The position numbers and the translations under genes were made by a program. Shown here piece by piece: positions 1 to 9,665 of a DNA stretch of 64,000 nt. The notes under the pieces were generated by a model. That model saw nothing but the letters and a program-made list of their open reading frames with translations, was not told the DNA's origin and did not search any database. Each line of letters starts with the position of its first letter. The stretch's first letter is position 1. Source of the DNA: Thiocapsa sp. (GTDB taxonomy: Bacteria > Pseudomonadota > Gammaproteobacteria > Chromatiales > Chromatiaceae); assembly GCF_018399035.1 (NCBI RefSeq), contig NZ_CP073760.1, forward strand, positions 5,662,339-5,726,338, written 5' to 3'.

Positions 1-66
1 CCCGGAGTTGTCCGCGATGTTGCGATGTGGCGATAGGTCGGAGCGGTTCCCGACAGTCGGCACTGG

Positions 67-130
67 ACGCGGTTTAGAAGATAGGAAATAGAATTTAGGA
101 AATAGAAAAAAAGATATTCCTGAACCGCGT
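67..130. repeat. Inverted ACGCGGTTTAG-type repeat around an AT-rich core
   Basis: ACGCGGTTTAG (67-77) faces CTGAACCGCGT (120-130), matching in 10 of 11 positions. Between them lies an AT-rich core in which TAGGAAATAGAA occurs twice (82-93 and 96-107). The same 11-mer recurs at 17111, 17186 and 63918, always in or at the edge of intergenic DNA, so this is a dispersed repeat family rather than a local accident. Its function is unknown. Confidence 0.55.
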
Positions 131-194
131 CTCCACCGGCGGCGCTGGAATGCGCTACGCCGAAAGGTTGCTCGAAAGGATGCAGGGACCGCCG

Positions 195-226
195 ACGCGG
201 TTCAGTGCGGTTCAGCGCGGATTCAG
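195..226. repeat. Three short direct repeats of GCGGTTCAG type
   Basis: ACGCGGTTCAG, TGCGGTTCAG and GCGCGGATTCAG follow each other head to tail at the 3' end of the first minus-strand gene. They resemble the 11-mer repeat at 67-130. The last unit overlaps the gene's stop codon. Confidence 0.45.
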
Positions 227-969
227 TGTAGGCGCTGACCGCTGCACCATGTGTCGAAATAACGCTGCATCACCTCGCGGACGTGCGCGGGGTAGTTCAG
301 CGCCTCCATTTGCCCCATGCCCTCGCGGAAGAAGTGGGGGGCATGTTCGGGCAGTTGCTCGCCGATGGCGTCGAACGCCTCGACCATCAGGGCAGGCTGA
401 TGGCTGCGCGTGGCGACGACCCCGCGGTTCATCAGGAGCACGAGCCAGGGATCGGTCGGGTCGGTCGGGTCCATGCCTTGGATGCGGTCGGCCCCGATGC
501 CCTCTGCAATCTCGCCCATCAGGCCATAGAGCTCGGCCAATTCATCAGGTTGTTTCAAGTGGTTTGCGAGGGTGGCCAAGGCATTGACCACATCCTCGGG
601 GTGGTGCAGCTCACAGCCCCGGCGCAGCATCCAGCACGCGAAAGGGACAGCGAGGACCTCGACGGCTTGCGCCTGCGACGCTAGATTCAGGCGACGCGCG
701 ACCACGGCGAGTTGGCGCAGCAGACCGATGCCGTGGTCGAGCAGCGCGTCGGGCTCCACGCCGGTCGCTGCGCGCAATGACTGCGCCGCTTCGCCACGCG
801 ATGCGGCCTCGCTTGCTCGAACGGTGTCGAGCAGCTGCGCAAATCCGTTCAGCGGCACCTGCGGGGCGGGCTCGACCGTCTGCTCCGAGTCGTCGAAGGC
901 GCGCTGGATCTCGTCGCCGAGTCGGGTGAGCTCGTCCGCGATATCGCTGAGGTCGACCATCGGAAGCAT
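223..969 (-). CDS. Conserved-looking hypothetical protein, 248 aa
   Basis: I do not recognise a family. The frame is long, alpha-helical in character and uses the same GC-rich third positions as its neighbours. The ATG at 969 is preceded by AGGAT at a fitting distance; a second ATG three codons on (MVDLSD) is also possible. The first 40 residues are acidic. The middle carries hydrophobic helices (LLRQLAVVARRLNL) and two separate cysteines. A small DPTDPTDP repeat comes from a tandem GGTCGG run in the DNA. There is no signal peptide or clear membrane helix, so a soluble cytoplasmic protein is likely. It is divergent from the PHP gene, with about 200 bp between them. Confidence 0.6.
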   Translation of the reverse strand: MLPMVDLSDIADELTRLGDEIQRAFDDSEQTVEPAPQVPLNGFAQLLDTVRASEAASRGEAAQSLRAATGVEPDALLDHGIGLLRQLAVVARRLNLASQAQAVEVLAVPFACWMLRRGCELHHPEDVVNALATLANHLKQPDELAELYGLMGEIAEGIGADRIQGMDPTDPTDPWLVLLMNRGVVATRSHQPALMVEAFDAIGEQLPEHAPHFFREGMGQMEALNYPAHVREVMQRYFDTWCSGQRLH

Positions 970-1170
970 GGGCTGATCATCCTGGCAATATGGAGAAACC
1001 GAGGTCGGATCGACCGCTCCGGCCTGCATCCCGGAGCGGCGCGGCATCGTCCGTTGCAAGCGGACTCCGACCCCCATACCTGGAATATAGCAAGCGTGAC
1101 CATCCCCGTCTCGCACGCGGCCTCTCGTCGGCCCGAGGCACGCATTTAGCGGATCAGTTAGACTAGCGCA

Positions 1171-2046
1171 ATGACCAAAAGCCCCGATCTTCACAGCCAT
1201 TCAACCGCCTCCGACGGCACCTTGACCCCCGATGCGTTGATGCAGCGCGCGTTTGCGTCCGGTGTGCGGGTCATCGCTCTCACCGATCACGATACTACCG
1301 AGGGCCTGGCCGAGGCACGAGCAGCGGCCGACGTGCTCGGTCTTCGGCTTGTCCCCGGGGTCGAGATCTCGGTGACCTGGGGCGGTCGCACCGTGCATGT
1401 CGTGGGTCTCAATGTCGATCCCGAGAATGTCGCGCTTCAGGCGGGACTGAGCCGGCTGCTCGCCTATCGCGGCTGGCGTGCCGAGGAGATCGGGCGCCGT
1501 CTGGCCAAACAGGGCATCGAGGGCGCTTACGAGGGCGCGAAGGCCTTCTCGAACGGTCGTCTTATCGGGCGCACCCATTTCGCCCGCTTCCTGGTTGCGA
1601 AGAGCCATGCGCTTGATCTGCGCGATGTCTTCAACCGCTATTTGGTCAACGGCAAGCCCGGTCATGTCAGCGGCGAATGGGCGACACTCGAGGAGGCAAC
1701 CCGTTGGATCACGGGCGCGGGCGGTCAGGCCGTCATCGCACATCCGGCGCGCTACAAGCTCACGCGCACCCGCCTGCTCAAGCTGCTCGGCGAGTTTCGC
1801 GAGTACGGCGGAGTGGGTCTGGAGGTGGTCTCCGGGAGCCACAGCCGGGACGAGGTCTTCAATTTCGGTTGCCTTGCGCGCGACCAGCGCATGCTTGCCT
1901 CCGCCGGTTCCGACTACCACGGTCCTGAAAATCCCTGGATCGATCTGGGGCGTCTGCCCGCCCTGCCGCCCGCCTGTACGCCGATCTGGCACGACTGGCC
2001 CGAGATCGACGAGGAACCGAGTCCTCGTCGAGTCGCTGTCGGTTGA
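1171..2046 (+). CDS. rnm: PHP-domain phosphoesterase (RNase AM / YciV-TrpH family)
   Basis: This is a PHP-superfamily metal-dependent phosphoesterase. E. coli YciV (Rnm) is a 5'-3' exoribonuclease that trims rRNA 5' ends and also acts on 3',5'-bisphosphorylated nucleotides. The metal-binding motifs are visible: DLHSHSTASDG near residues 6-16, ALTDHDTTEG near 36-45, and AGSDYHG near 246-252. The length of 291 aa is normal. The ATG lacks a strong ribosome binding site. The gene is first in a run with yciO, an M50 protease, trpS, scpA, scpB and rluB, a conserved gammaproteobacterial order that supports the name. Family assignment is firm; the exact substrate is carried over from E. coli. Confidence 0.88.
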   Translation: MTKSPDLHSHSTASDGTLTPDALMQRAFASGVRVIALTDHDTTEGLAEARAAADVLGLRLVPGVEISVTWGGRTVHVVGLNVDPENVALQAGLSRLLAYRGWRAEEIGRRLAKQGIEGAYEGAKAFSNGRLIGRTHFARFLVAKSHALDLRDVFNRYLVNGKPGHVSGEWATLEEATRWITGAGGQAVIAHPARYKLTRTRLLKLLGEFREYGGVGLEVVSGSHSRDEVFNFGCLARDQRMLASAGSDYHGPENPWIDLGRLPALPPACTPIWHDWPEIDEEPSPRRVAVG

Positions 2047-2055
2047 TCTCGAGCC

Positions 2056-2679
2056 ATGGCGCAGTTTTTTCAGATCCATCCCGCGAACCCGCAGACGCGT
2101 CTGATTCGCCGCACGGTCGAGATCCTGTTGGAGGGCGGCGTCATCCTCTATCCCACAGACTCCTCCTACGCGCTCGGCTGCCAGATCGGGGAGAAGTCCG
2201 CCATGGAGCGGATCCGCCGTATCCGCAAACTTGACGATAAGCACAACTTCACCCTGGTCTGCCGCGATCTGTCCGAGATCACGACCTATGCGAAGATCGA
2301 CAACCAGGCGTTTCGGTTGCTCAAGAGTCTGACGCCCGGCCCCTACACCTTCATCCACGAAGCGACCAAGCAGGTCCCGCGGCGGCTGCTGCATCCCAAG
2401 CGCAAGGCGATCGGCATCCGGGTGCCCGACAACGAGATCTGCCGTGCACTGCTCGGCGAGCTCGACCAGCCGATCCTCAGCACCACGCTGATCATGCCGG
2501 GCGACGATCGACCCCTGACCGATCCCGAGGAGATGCGCGAGCTGCTCGATAAGCAGGTCGATCTCATCATCGACGGGGGGTTCTGCGGACTCGAGCCGAC
2601 CACCGTGGTCGATATGACCGCGGAGCCGCCGAGTCTCTTGCGCCTCGGCAAGGGTGACGCGAGCTTGTTCGAGGAATGA
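2056..2679 (+). CDS. yciO: YciO, Sua5/YrdC-family protein
   Basis: This 207-aa protein belongs to the Sua5/YciO/YrdC family. True Sua5/YrdC make threonylcarbamoyl-AMP for the t6A modification of tRNA. YciO proteins share the fold, including the RNA- and nucleotide-binding cleft, but their role is unsettled. Visible motifs are the N-terminal PTDSSYALGC, the RKLDDKHNFTLVC segment, KRKAIGIRVPDN and the LSTTL strand. It starts 9 bp after the PHP gene and is surely cotranscribed. The window shows no second Sua5/YrdC copy, but the conserved neighbourhood points to YciO rather than TsaC. Confidence 0.9.
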   Translation: MAQFFQIHPANPQTRLIRRTVEILLEGGVILYPTDSSYALGCQIGEKSAMERIRRIRKLDDKHNFTLVCRDLSEITTYAKIDNQAFRLLKSLTPGPYTFIHEATKQVPRRLLHPKRKAIGIRVPDNEICRALLGELDQPILSTTLIMPGDDRPLTDPEEMRELLDKQVDLIIDGGFCGLEPTTVVDMTAEPPSLLRLGKGDASLFEE

Positions 2680-2763
2680 CCCACGGCACCGACGCGCGGT
2701 GGGATTTCCGAGCGCGCGCGAGGCGTGCAATGAATGCGGCGAAGAACCCAGGTGCGCTCGGTA

Positions 2764-2769
2764 TATAAT
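2764..2769 (+). promoter_or_regulatory. Perfect TATAAT -10 box directly before the M50 gene
   Basis: TATAAT ends 6 nt before the ATG at 2776, so a transcript started here would begin at or next to the start codon. No ribosome binding site precedes that ATG. No good -35 hexamer is visible at 16-18 bp upstream. A leaderless mRNA is a reasonable reading. Confidence 0.5.
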
Positions 2770-2775
2770 GCCGCG

Positions 2776-3447
2776 ATGGAAGCCCTGAATCCCTATCAAC
2801 TGCTCGCCGTCCTCGTCATCCCGGTGTTGTTCGCCATCACGGTTCACGAGGCCGCGCACGGCTGGGTCGCGAGCAAGCTCGGCGATCGCACTGCGCTGAT
2901 GCTCGGTCGCGTCACCTTCAACCCCATCAAGCATATTGATCCGATCGGAACCATCGTCGTCCCGATCGCCACCTTTTTCCTTGTGGGATTTCTGTTCGGC
3001 TGGGCGAAACCCGTGCCGGTCGATTGGCGCAACCTGCATCATCCGCGTCGCGACATGGCCTTGGTGGCGGTCGCGGGTCCCGGCGCAAACTTGCTGATGG
3101 CGCTCTTCTGGGGCGGCATGATCAAGCTGGGTGTGCTGCTGTTGCCGTCCAGCCAATGGATCGCACTTCCTTTGATTTACATGGGCGCCGCCGGGATCCT
3201 GATCAACGTGTTTTTGATGGTTCTGAATCTGGTCCCGCTGCTGCCGCTCGACGGCGGGCGCGTGCTCAACGCCGTGCTGCCGCCGAAGGTAGCGCTGCAG
3301 TTCTCGCGGCTGGAACCCTTCGGCCTGATCCTCCTGCTGGCGTTGTTGATCACCGGGCTCTTGGGTGCCGTCCTGCTTCCGATCGTGATCGGCACCGTGG
3401 GCCTGCTCCCCGGCTCGGCGATCGTGAGAGAGCTCTTCTTCGTCTGA
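2776..3447 (+). CDS. Site-2 protease family (M50) intramembrane metalloprotease
   Basis: This 223-aa integral membrane protein is of the compact M50 / Rip-like type found next to trpS and scpAB in many bacteria. The zinc motif HEAAHGW lies near residues 22-28, and the second motif, NLVPLLPLDGGRVL, carries the metal-binding Asp in its conserved NxxPxxPLDGG form. Five or so hydrophobic segments are visible, with a Gly-rich helix near the C terminus. I start at MEALNPYQ because the upstream codons overlap the -10 box and are charged, unlike a membrane protein N terminus. The substrate is unknown. Members of this subgroup lack the PDZ domain of RseP, so sigma-E control is not implied. Confidence 0.88.
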   Translation: MEALNPYQLLAVLVIPVLFAITVHEAAHGWVASKLGDRTALMLGRVTFNPIKHIDPIGTIVVPIATFFLVGFLFGWAKPVPVDWRNLHHPRRDMALVAVAGPGANLLMALFWGGMIKLGVLLLPSSQWIALPLIYMGAAGILINVFLMVLNLVPLLPLDGGRVLNAVLPPKVALQFSRLEPFGLILLLALLITGLLGAVLLPIVIGTVGLLPGSAIVRELFFV

Positions 3448-3465
3448 TTACGAGGCTGCCAAACC

Positions 3466-4683
3466 TTGACTTCCGTCTCCGCACACCACTCGCGCGTCCT
3501 CTCCGGGATGCGTCCCACGGGCCGTCTCCACTTGGGACACTATCACGGCGTCCTGAAGAACTGGCTGGAGCTGCAGCACGAATACGAGTGTTTCTTCTTC
3601 GTCGCCGATTGGCATGCCTTGACGACGCACTACGAGGATCCATCGATCATCCCGACGAGCACCCGCGAGATGGTGATCGACTGGTTGGCCGCCGGGATCA
3701 ATCCGGGCTCGGCGACACTCTTCATCCAGTCGCGCGTCCCGGAGCACGCCGAGCTGCATCTGCTGCTCTCCATGATTACGCCCCTGGGTTGGCTCGAGCG
3801 CGTGCCGAGCTACAAGGACCAACAGGAGAAGCTCAAGGAGCGGGATCTCGCGACCTACGGTTTTCTCGGCTATCCGCTGCTCCAGAGCGCGGACATCCTC
3901 ATGTACAAGGCCGGGCAGGTCCCGGTCGGCGAGGATCAGGTCGCCCATGTCGAGCTGACGCGCGAGGTCGCGCGGCGCTTCAATCACATCTACGGTCGCG
4001 AGTCCGGCTTCGAGGAGAAGGCGGAAGAGGCCAAGCGCAAGATGGGCAAGAAGAACGCCAAGCTGTTCGATGGGCTGCGGCGCCGCTATCAGGAGAAAGG
4101 CGATCAAGAGGCGCTGAGCGTTGCCCATGCCCTCCTGGAAGGACAGGCCAACATTACCCTGGCCGATCGCGAACGGCTGCTCGGCTATCTGGAAGGCGGC
4201 GGTCGCGTCATCCTGCCCGAGCCGACGCCGCTGCTGACGAAAGCATCCAAGATGCCGGGGCTGGACGGGCAGAAGATGTCCAAGTCCTACGGCAACACCA
4301 TCGCCCTGCGCGACGATCCCGCAGTGGTCGAGAAGGCCCTGCGGACCATGCCGACCGACCCGGCGCGGGTGCGCCGAACCGATCCGGGCGATCCGGAAAA
4401 GTGTCCGGTCTGGCAATTCCACCTGGTCTATTCGAACGATCAGGTGCGCGATTGGGTGCAGCAGGGCTGCCGCTCGGCCGGCATCGGCTGTCTCGAATGC
4501 AAGCAGCCGGTGATCGACGGGGTGCTCGCCGAGCTGATGCCGATGCAGCAACGCGCCCGGGAATTTGCCGCTCAGCCGGAGCTGCTGCGCAACGTCATCA
4601 ACGAGGGCTGCGAACGTGCACGCGATGTCGCGCACGAGACGCTTGAAGAGGTTCGGCACGCCATGTCACTGGTGATGAGCTAA
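3466..4683 (+). CDS. trpS: Tryptophan-tRNA ligase
   Basis: A class I aminoacyl-tRNA synthetase that charges tRNA-Trp. The HIGH-type signature HLGH is at residues 22-25 and KMSKS lies near 269-273 (GQKMSKSYGN). GMRPTGRLHLGH is typical of bacterial TrpRS. At 405 aa it is longer than the E. coli enzyme (about 334 aa). The extra length comes mainly from a charged insert around residues 180-230 (KAEEAKRKMGKKNAKLF), as in other proteobacterial TrpRS of the long type. The start is a TTG with CGAGG upstream, 18 bp after the M50 gene. Two cysteines near the C terminus (GCLECKQ) are noted without a known role. Confidence 0.95.
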   Translation: MTSVSAHHSRVLSGMRPTGRLHLGHYHGVLKNWLELQHEYECFFFVADWHALTTHYEDPSIIPTSTREMVIDWLAAGINPGSATLFIQSRVPEHAELHLLLSMITPLGWLERVPSYKDQQEKLKERDLATYGFLGYPLLQSADILMYKAGQVPVGEDQVAHVELTREVARRFNHIYGRESGFEEKAEEAKRKMGKKNAKLFDGLRRRYQEKGDQEALSVAHALLEGQANITLADRERLLGYLEGGGRVILPEPTPLLTKASKMPGLDGQKMSKSYGNTIALRDDPAVVEKALRTMPTDPARVRRTDPGDPEKCPVWQFHLVYSNDQVRDWVQQGCRSAGIGCLECKQPVIDGVLAELMPMQQRAREFAAQPELLRNVINEGCERARDVAHETLEEVRHAMSLVMS

Positions 4684-4715
4684 ACCGTGCCCGGTTCATC
4701 AAGGTGAACACCTGG

Positions 4716-5618
4716 ATGGACGCTTCACTTTTTTGGGATTTGAGTATGGCGGACGAGGACGCAGGCCGGCAGCCGCCGTCGGGACAACAGCAGGAGATGC
4801 CGCTCGAGGCGGCGCCCTTCGCCATGGTGCGGGGCTTGCCCTTCATGACCTTGCCCGTGGACCTTTACATCCCCCCGGATGCGCTCGAGATCTTTCTGGA
4901 TGCCTTCGAGGGGCCGCTGGATCTGTTGCTTTATCTGATCAAGCGACAGAATCTCGACATCCTGGATATCCCGATTGCGGCCATCACCGCCCAGTACATC
5001 GAATACGTCGACCTCATGACCGAGCTGCGCCTGGAGCTGGCGGCGGAGTATCTGGTGATGGCCGCGATGCTGGCCGAGATCAAATCCCGCATGCTCCTGC
5101 CGCGTGTGCAGGCCGCGGAGGAGGAGGGCGCGGATCCGCGTGCCGAGCTGGTGCGTCGGCTCCAGGAGTACGAGCGGTTCAAGCAGGCGGCGCAGGATCT
5201 GGATGCACTGCCCAGGCTCGAGCGCGACGTCTTTTCCGTCCGCGTCGAGGTGCCGCCGGGCCATGTTCAGCGCGTCCCGCCGGATGTGGATTTCCGCGAG
5301 CTGCTCCTCGCGATGCGCGACGTCATGGCGCGTGCGGATCTCTTCACCCGCCACCGGGTCGAGCGCGAATCCTTGTCGTTGCGCGAACGGATGTCGTGGG
5401 TGCTCGAGCGCCTGAGCGATGGCGGATTTCTCGCCTTCACGGATCTGTTCGACGTCACCGAGGGGCGCGCGGGCGTCGTTGTGAGCTTTCTCGCCCTCTT
5501 GGAGCTGATCAAGGCGGCGACCTTGGAGCTGGTCCAGGCCGAGCCGTTCGCGCCCATCCATGTGCGTCTGCGCGAGACCGCGGCGGGCGAGATCCTCGAC
5601 GAGGCCGCGCTTGCTTAA
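4716..5618 (+). CDS. scpA: Segregation and condensation protein A
   Basis: ScpA is the kleisin that bridges the SMC heads and binds a ScpB dimer in the chromosome condensin complex. The family core is clear: DAFEGPLDLLLYLIKRQNLDILDIP near residues 46-70, followed by the helix that contacts SMC, and a C-terminal winged-helix part. I favour the ATG at 4716 because AAGGTG lies 9 nt upstream; ATG at 4746 (MADEDAG) is nearly as good. The first 40 residues are variable and probably disordered. Its end overlaps scpB, as is usual for this obligate pair. Confidence 0.92.
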   Translation: MDASLFWDLSMADEDAGRQPPSGQQQEMPLEAAPFAMVRGLPFMTLPVDLYIPPDALEIFLDAFEGPLDLLLYLIKRQNLDILDIPIAAITAQYIEYVDLMTELRLELAAEYLVMAAMLAEIKSRMLLPRVQAAEEEGADPRAELVRRLQEYERFKQAAQDLDALPRLERDVFSVRVEVPPGHVQRVPPDVDFRELLLAMRDVMARADLFTRHRVERESLSLRERMSWVLERLSDGGFLAFTDLFDVTEGRAGVVVSFLALLELIKAATLELVQAEPFAPIHVRLRETAAGEILDEAALA

Positions 5619-6210
5619 ACAGATCGTCGAGGCCGCGCTGGTCGCCGCGGGCGGACCACTGACCCTGGATCAGCTTCTTGCGCTCTTTCTGGACGACGAG
5701 CGTCCGTCGCGTGCGGAGCTGCTTGCGGCGATCGTTGCGCTGCAGGAGGACTATGCCGAGCGCGGTCTGGAGATCGTCGAGGTCGCCGGCGGTTGGCGCA
5801 CGCAGGTGCGCGCGAGCATCGCCCCCTGGGTCGCACGCCTGTGGGACGAGCGTCCGCCGCGCTACTCGCGCGCCCTGCTCGAAACACTCTCGCTGATCGC
5901 CTATCGCCAGCCGATCACGCGCGGCGAAATCGAGGATATCCGCGGGGTCGCCGTGAGCACCCAGATCGTCAAGACCCTGACCGAGCGCGAGTGGATCCGC
6001 GTGGTCGGTCATCGCGACGTCCCCGGTCGGCCCGCACTCTTCGCCACCACCCGCAAGTTCCTGGATTACTTCGGCCTGCGCTCCCTCAACGAGCTGCCGA
6101 CCCTCGCCGAGATCCGCGCCCCGGATTTCCTGATCGACGAGGAGTTGAGGCTCGAGGAGCCAATCCACGATGCTGCGGACAAAAAGCCCCGAGACGGCTC
6201 TGGTGTATGA
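5611..6210 (+). CDS. scpB: Segregation and condensation protein B
   Basis: ScpB is the dimeric winged-helix partner of ScpA in SMC condensin. The family pattern is present: LKQIVEAALVAAGGPLTLDQLLALF at the N terminus, ETLSLIAYRQPITRGEIEDIRG near residues 90-110 and a TTRKFLDYFGL helix near 150. The start chosen is the TTG at 5611, overlapping the scpA stop by 8 nt, with CGACGAGG 6 nt upstream; this gives 199 aa. Upstream in-frame codons are Arg/Cys-rich and lie inside scpA, so they look non-coding. Confidence 0.92.
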   Translation: MLKQIVEAALVAAGGPLTLDQLLALFLDDERPSRAELLAAIVALQEDYAERGLEIVEVAGGWRTQVRASIAPWVARLWDERPPRYSRALLETLSLIAYRQPITRGEIEDIRGVAVSTQIVKTLTEREWIRVVGHRDVPGRPALFATTRKFLDYFGLRSLNELPTLAEIRAPDFLIDEELRLEEPIHDAADKKPRDGSGV

Positions 6211-6236
6211 TCGCCGCGAGGCCGCCGGCCCCACTC

Positions 6237-6271
6237 GTAGGATGGGTAGAGCGCAGCGAAACCCATCCTCC
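6237..6271. repeat. Imperfect palindromic repeat, copy 1 of the GGATGGGT family
   Basis: The unit runs from GTAGGATGGGTAGAG to GAAACCCATCCTCC, with GGATGGGT pairing with ACCCATCC around a GCGCAGC centre. It sits between scpB and rluB. Near-identical copies are at 21077-21111 and, inverted, at 21159-21188. It resembles REP-like intergenic repeats of gammaproteobacteria. Confidence 0.7.
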
Positions 6272-6286
6272 AACCCGAGAACCTTC

Positions 6287-7192
6287 ATGAAAACCGACCG
6301 ACGCTTGCCCCCATCCCCGCCGCAGCCTCCCGCCGAGGAGCCCGTGCGCCTGCAAAAGGCCCTTGCCGACGCGGGCCTGGGCTCGCGTCGCACCATCGAG
6401 GGCTGGATCAGCGAGGGGCGGATCCGGGTGAACGGCGATCTCGCCAAGCTCGGCGATCGGGTCACCAGCCGGGATCGGATCCGCGTCGACGGGCAAGACG
6501 TCAAGCTCAAGGGGCGGCGAGAGAAGCTTCCGCAAGTCATCGCCTATCACAAGCCCGAGGGCGAGCTGGTCACGCGGCGCGATCCCGAGGAGCGCCCGAC
6601 GGTGTTTCGTCGTCTGCCCAAACCCAAAGAGGGTCGCTGGATCGCGGTCGGTCGGCTCGATATCAACACCTCCGGGCTCATCCTCTTCACGACCGACGGC
6701 GAGCTGGCAAACCGCCTCATGCATCCTTCGCGCGAGGTCGAGCGCGAGTACGCGGTGCGCATCCTCGGCGATGTCCCCGAGGGAACGCTCGAGCGACTCG
6801 CCGCCGGCATCGAGCTGGAAGACGGGCTCGCCAAGTTCGATGTGGTCACCGAGCGCGGCGGCACGGGTGCGAATCGCTGGTTTCATGTCGTCCTGCGCGA
6901 GGGCCGCAATCGCGAGGTACGTCGCCTCTGGGAGGCCGCCGGCTGCCAGGTGAGTCGCCTGATCCGTATCCGCTACGGCAACATCGAGCTCGGACGACGC
7001 CTCTACACCGGGAACTGGCGACCCTTGTCCGAGGACGAGCAAAAGACCTTGATGGGGCTGGCGGGTCTGACACCGCCGGTGCCCAAGCGCCGTCAAGTTC
7101 GCCCCGGAGCAAAACCTTGGCAGGCCAAACCGAGCGGCGACTCTCCGTTTGCGCGCGGTCCCAAGTGGGGGCGGCCTCGGGGCGATCGCTGA
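6287..7192 (+). CDS. rluB: 23S rRNA pseudouridine(2605) synthase
   Basis: An RsuA/RluB-family pseudouridine synthase; RluB converts U2605 (E. coli numbering) of 23S rRNA. The protein has an N-terminal S4 RNA-binding domain (LQKALADAGLGSRRTIE through RIRVNG) and the catalytic motif GRLDINTSGLILFTTDGE, whose Asp is the nucleophile. The C-terminal tail is basic and Pro-rich, as in RluB of other species. I start at MKTDRR because the upstream codons run through a dispersed repeat. Placement after scpB is the standard gammaproteobacterial arrangement and separates RluB from RluE/RluF. Confidence 0.92.
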   Translation: MKTDRRLPPSPPQPPAEEPVRLQKALADAGLGSRRTIEGWISEGRIRVNGDLAKLGDRVTSRDRIRVDGQDVKLKGRREKLPQVIAYHKPEGELVTRRDPEERPTVFRRLPKPKEGRWIAVGRLDINTSGLILFTTDGELANRLMHPSREVEREYAVRILGDVPEGTLERLAAGIELEDGLAKFDVVTERGGTGANRWFHVVLREGRNREVRRLWEAAGCQVSRLIRIRYGNIELGRRLYTGNWRPLSEDEQKTLMGLAGLTPPVPKRRQVRPGAKPWQAKPSGDSPFARGPKWGRPRGDR

Positions 7193-7320
7193 GCTGAAGT
7201 TGTGCTTCCTATCGTCAGCACAACCTACGGATACGGAACTTGCCGGAACTGGCCTTGGTGGTTGCGCGATTTCCATTTGGGTGTACTCTAATTGCCATAT
7301 CGCATTTGGAGGGTTGCCTG

Positions 7321-7809
7321 ATGACATCGCACGCGAGTCTCTTCCGGATTCCGGTGTTGTCCGGCGTCGCCGACGCCGCTGTTGCTCCAGGAGCGGGGGC
7401 GATGGTTTTCCTGCAGCTTGGGCTCCCGACCGATCGGGCGGGGCTGGTCGCGGAGAGTCGCCGCGGCTTTCCGGTGGCCGTCATCGAGCGGCTGGCCGAG
7501 GTCCTCGACCGACCACAGCAGACCCTGCTGCGGATCGCCAAGATTGCACCATCCACCCTGACCAGGCGTCGGCGCAGCCCCGACGGACGGCTTTCTCCGG
7601 AAGAGAGCGATCGTGTCTACCGGATCGCGGCCGCGTTCAGCGATGCGGTGGATCTCTTCGAGGGCGACGCCTCCGCCGCGTCCGGGTGGCTCGGCGAGCC
7701 GGCGAAGGCGCTGGGCGGGACGGCGCCGATCGAGCATCTGGATACCGAGGCCGGTGCCACGCAGGTACATGACCTCATCGGACGTCTGGAGCACGGCGTC
7801 TACAGCTGA
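7321..7809 (+). CDS. Xre/MbcA/ParS-type antitoxin (DUF2384)
   Basis: This 162-aa protein is the antitoxin of a RES-Xre type II module. The C terminus carries the toxin-binding domain: SDAVDLFEGDASAASGWL followed by a short run ending in DLIGRLEHGVYS. The N-terminal part is the Xre-like helical DNA-binding region, with FPVAVIERLAEVLD and SPEESDRVYRIAAA helices. GGAGGG lies 9 nt before the ATG, deciding the start. Its stop codon overlaps the toxin start by one base, so the two are coupled. Antitoxins of this type bind their own promoter; I see no clear operator. Confidence 0.9.
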   Translation: MTSHASLFRIPVLSGVADAAVAPGAGAMVFLQLGLPTDRAGLVAESRRGFPVAVIERLAEVLDRPQQTLLRIAKIAPSTLTRRRRSPDGRLSPEESDRVYRIAAAFSDAVDLFEGDASAASGWLGEPAKALGGTAPIEHLDTEAGATQVHDLIGRLEHGVYS

Positions 7810-8270
7810 TGCGGGTCTATCGGCTCGTCAAGGAACGATTTGCCGATACGGCGTTGGACGGCTCGGGCGCGAAGGTCTACGGCGGACGCTGGAACCGCAA
7901 GGGTCATGCGGTGGTGTACGCCTCGGACAGCATCGCGCTGGCGGCGCTGGAGCTGCTGGTGCATCTGCATCGAAGCGAGGTGCTCAATGAATACCGTCTG
8001 GCCAGGCTCGATCTTCCCGATGACGAGGTCTTGCTCTTGGATGACGCCGGGTTGCCTGCGAACTGGCGGGAGGATCCCGCACCTGTGTCGACCGCCGCGA
8101 TCGGCGCCGCCTGGCTGACCGGCGGCCAATCACTCGCACTCTCGGTCCCGAGTGTCCTGATCCCGCAGCAACGCAACCTGCTGTTGAATCCCGCTCACGG
8201 GAGGGCCGGTGGGGTGTTCGCGACGGCGACCCTGGAACCCTTCGATTTCGATCCGCGTTTTGTTCGCTGA
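7809..8270 (+). CDS. RES-domain toxin
   Basis: RES toxins degrade NAD+ (MbcT, Res) or ADP-ribosylate a target (ParT), stopping growth when the antitoxin is lost. The key residues are visible: Arg27 in GGRWNRKG, Tyr37, Glu48 in LAALELLVH, Ser115 in VPSVLIP and the NLLLNPAH motif near 124-130. At 153 aa it has the usual length and appears intact. It begins in the overlap TGATG with the antitoxin. The pair lies between rluB and a permease without mobile-element marks. Confidence 0.9.
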   Translation: MRVYRLVKERFADTALDGSGAKVYGGRWNRKGHAVVYASDSIALAALELLVHLHRSEVLNEYRLARLDLPDDEVLLLDDAGLPANWREDPAPVSTAAIGAAWLTGGQSLALSVPSVLIPQQRNLLLNPAHGRAGGVFATATLEPFDFDPRFVR

Positions 8271-8336
8271 GCCGATCCCGATCCCGATCCAGATCGGCTC
8301 GACGTCGATCGGGACACGACCTCGGATGCCGACACG

Positions 8337-9626
<1,290 letters not shown>

Positions 9627-9665
9627 GGGACACGCCATCGCCGTCTTTGCCGTTCCGGAATCAAC

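Noticed and set aside
1201..3156. A 651-codon open frame on the minus strand
   Set aside because: It lies opposite the PHP, yciO and M50 genes, is rich in Arg, Gly, Gln and His, and has no family resemblance. Long antisense frames are expected in GC-rich coding DNA.
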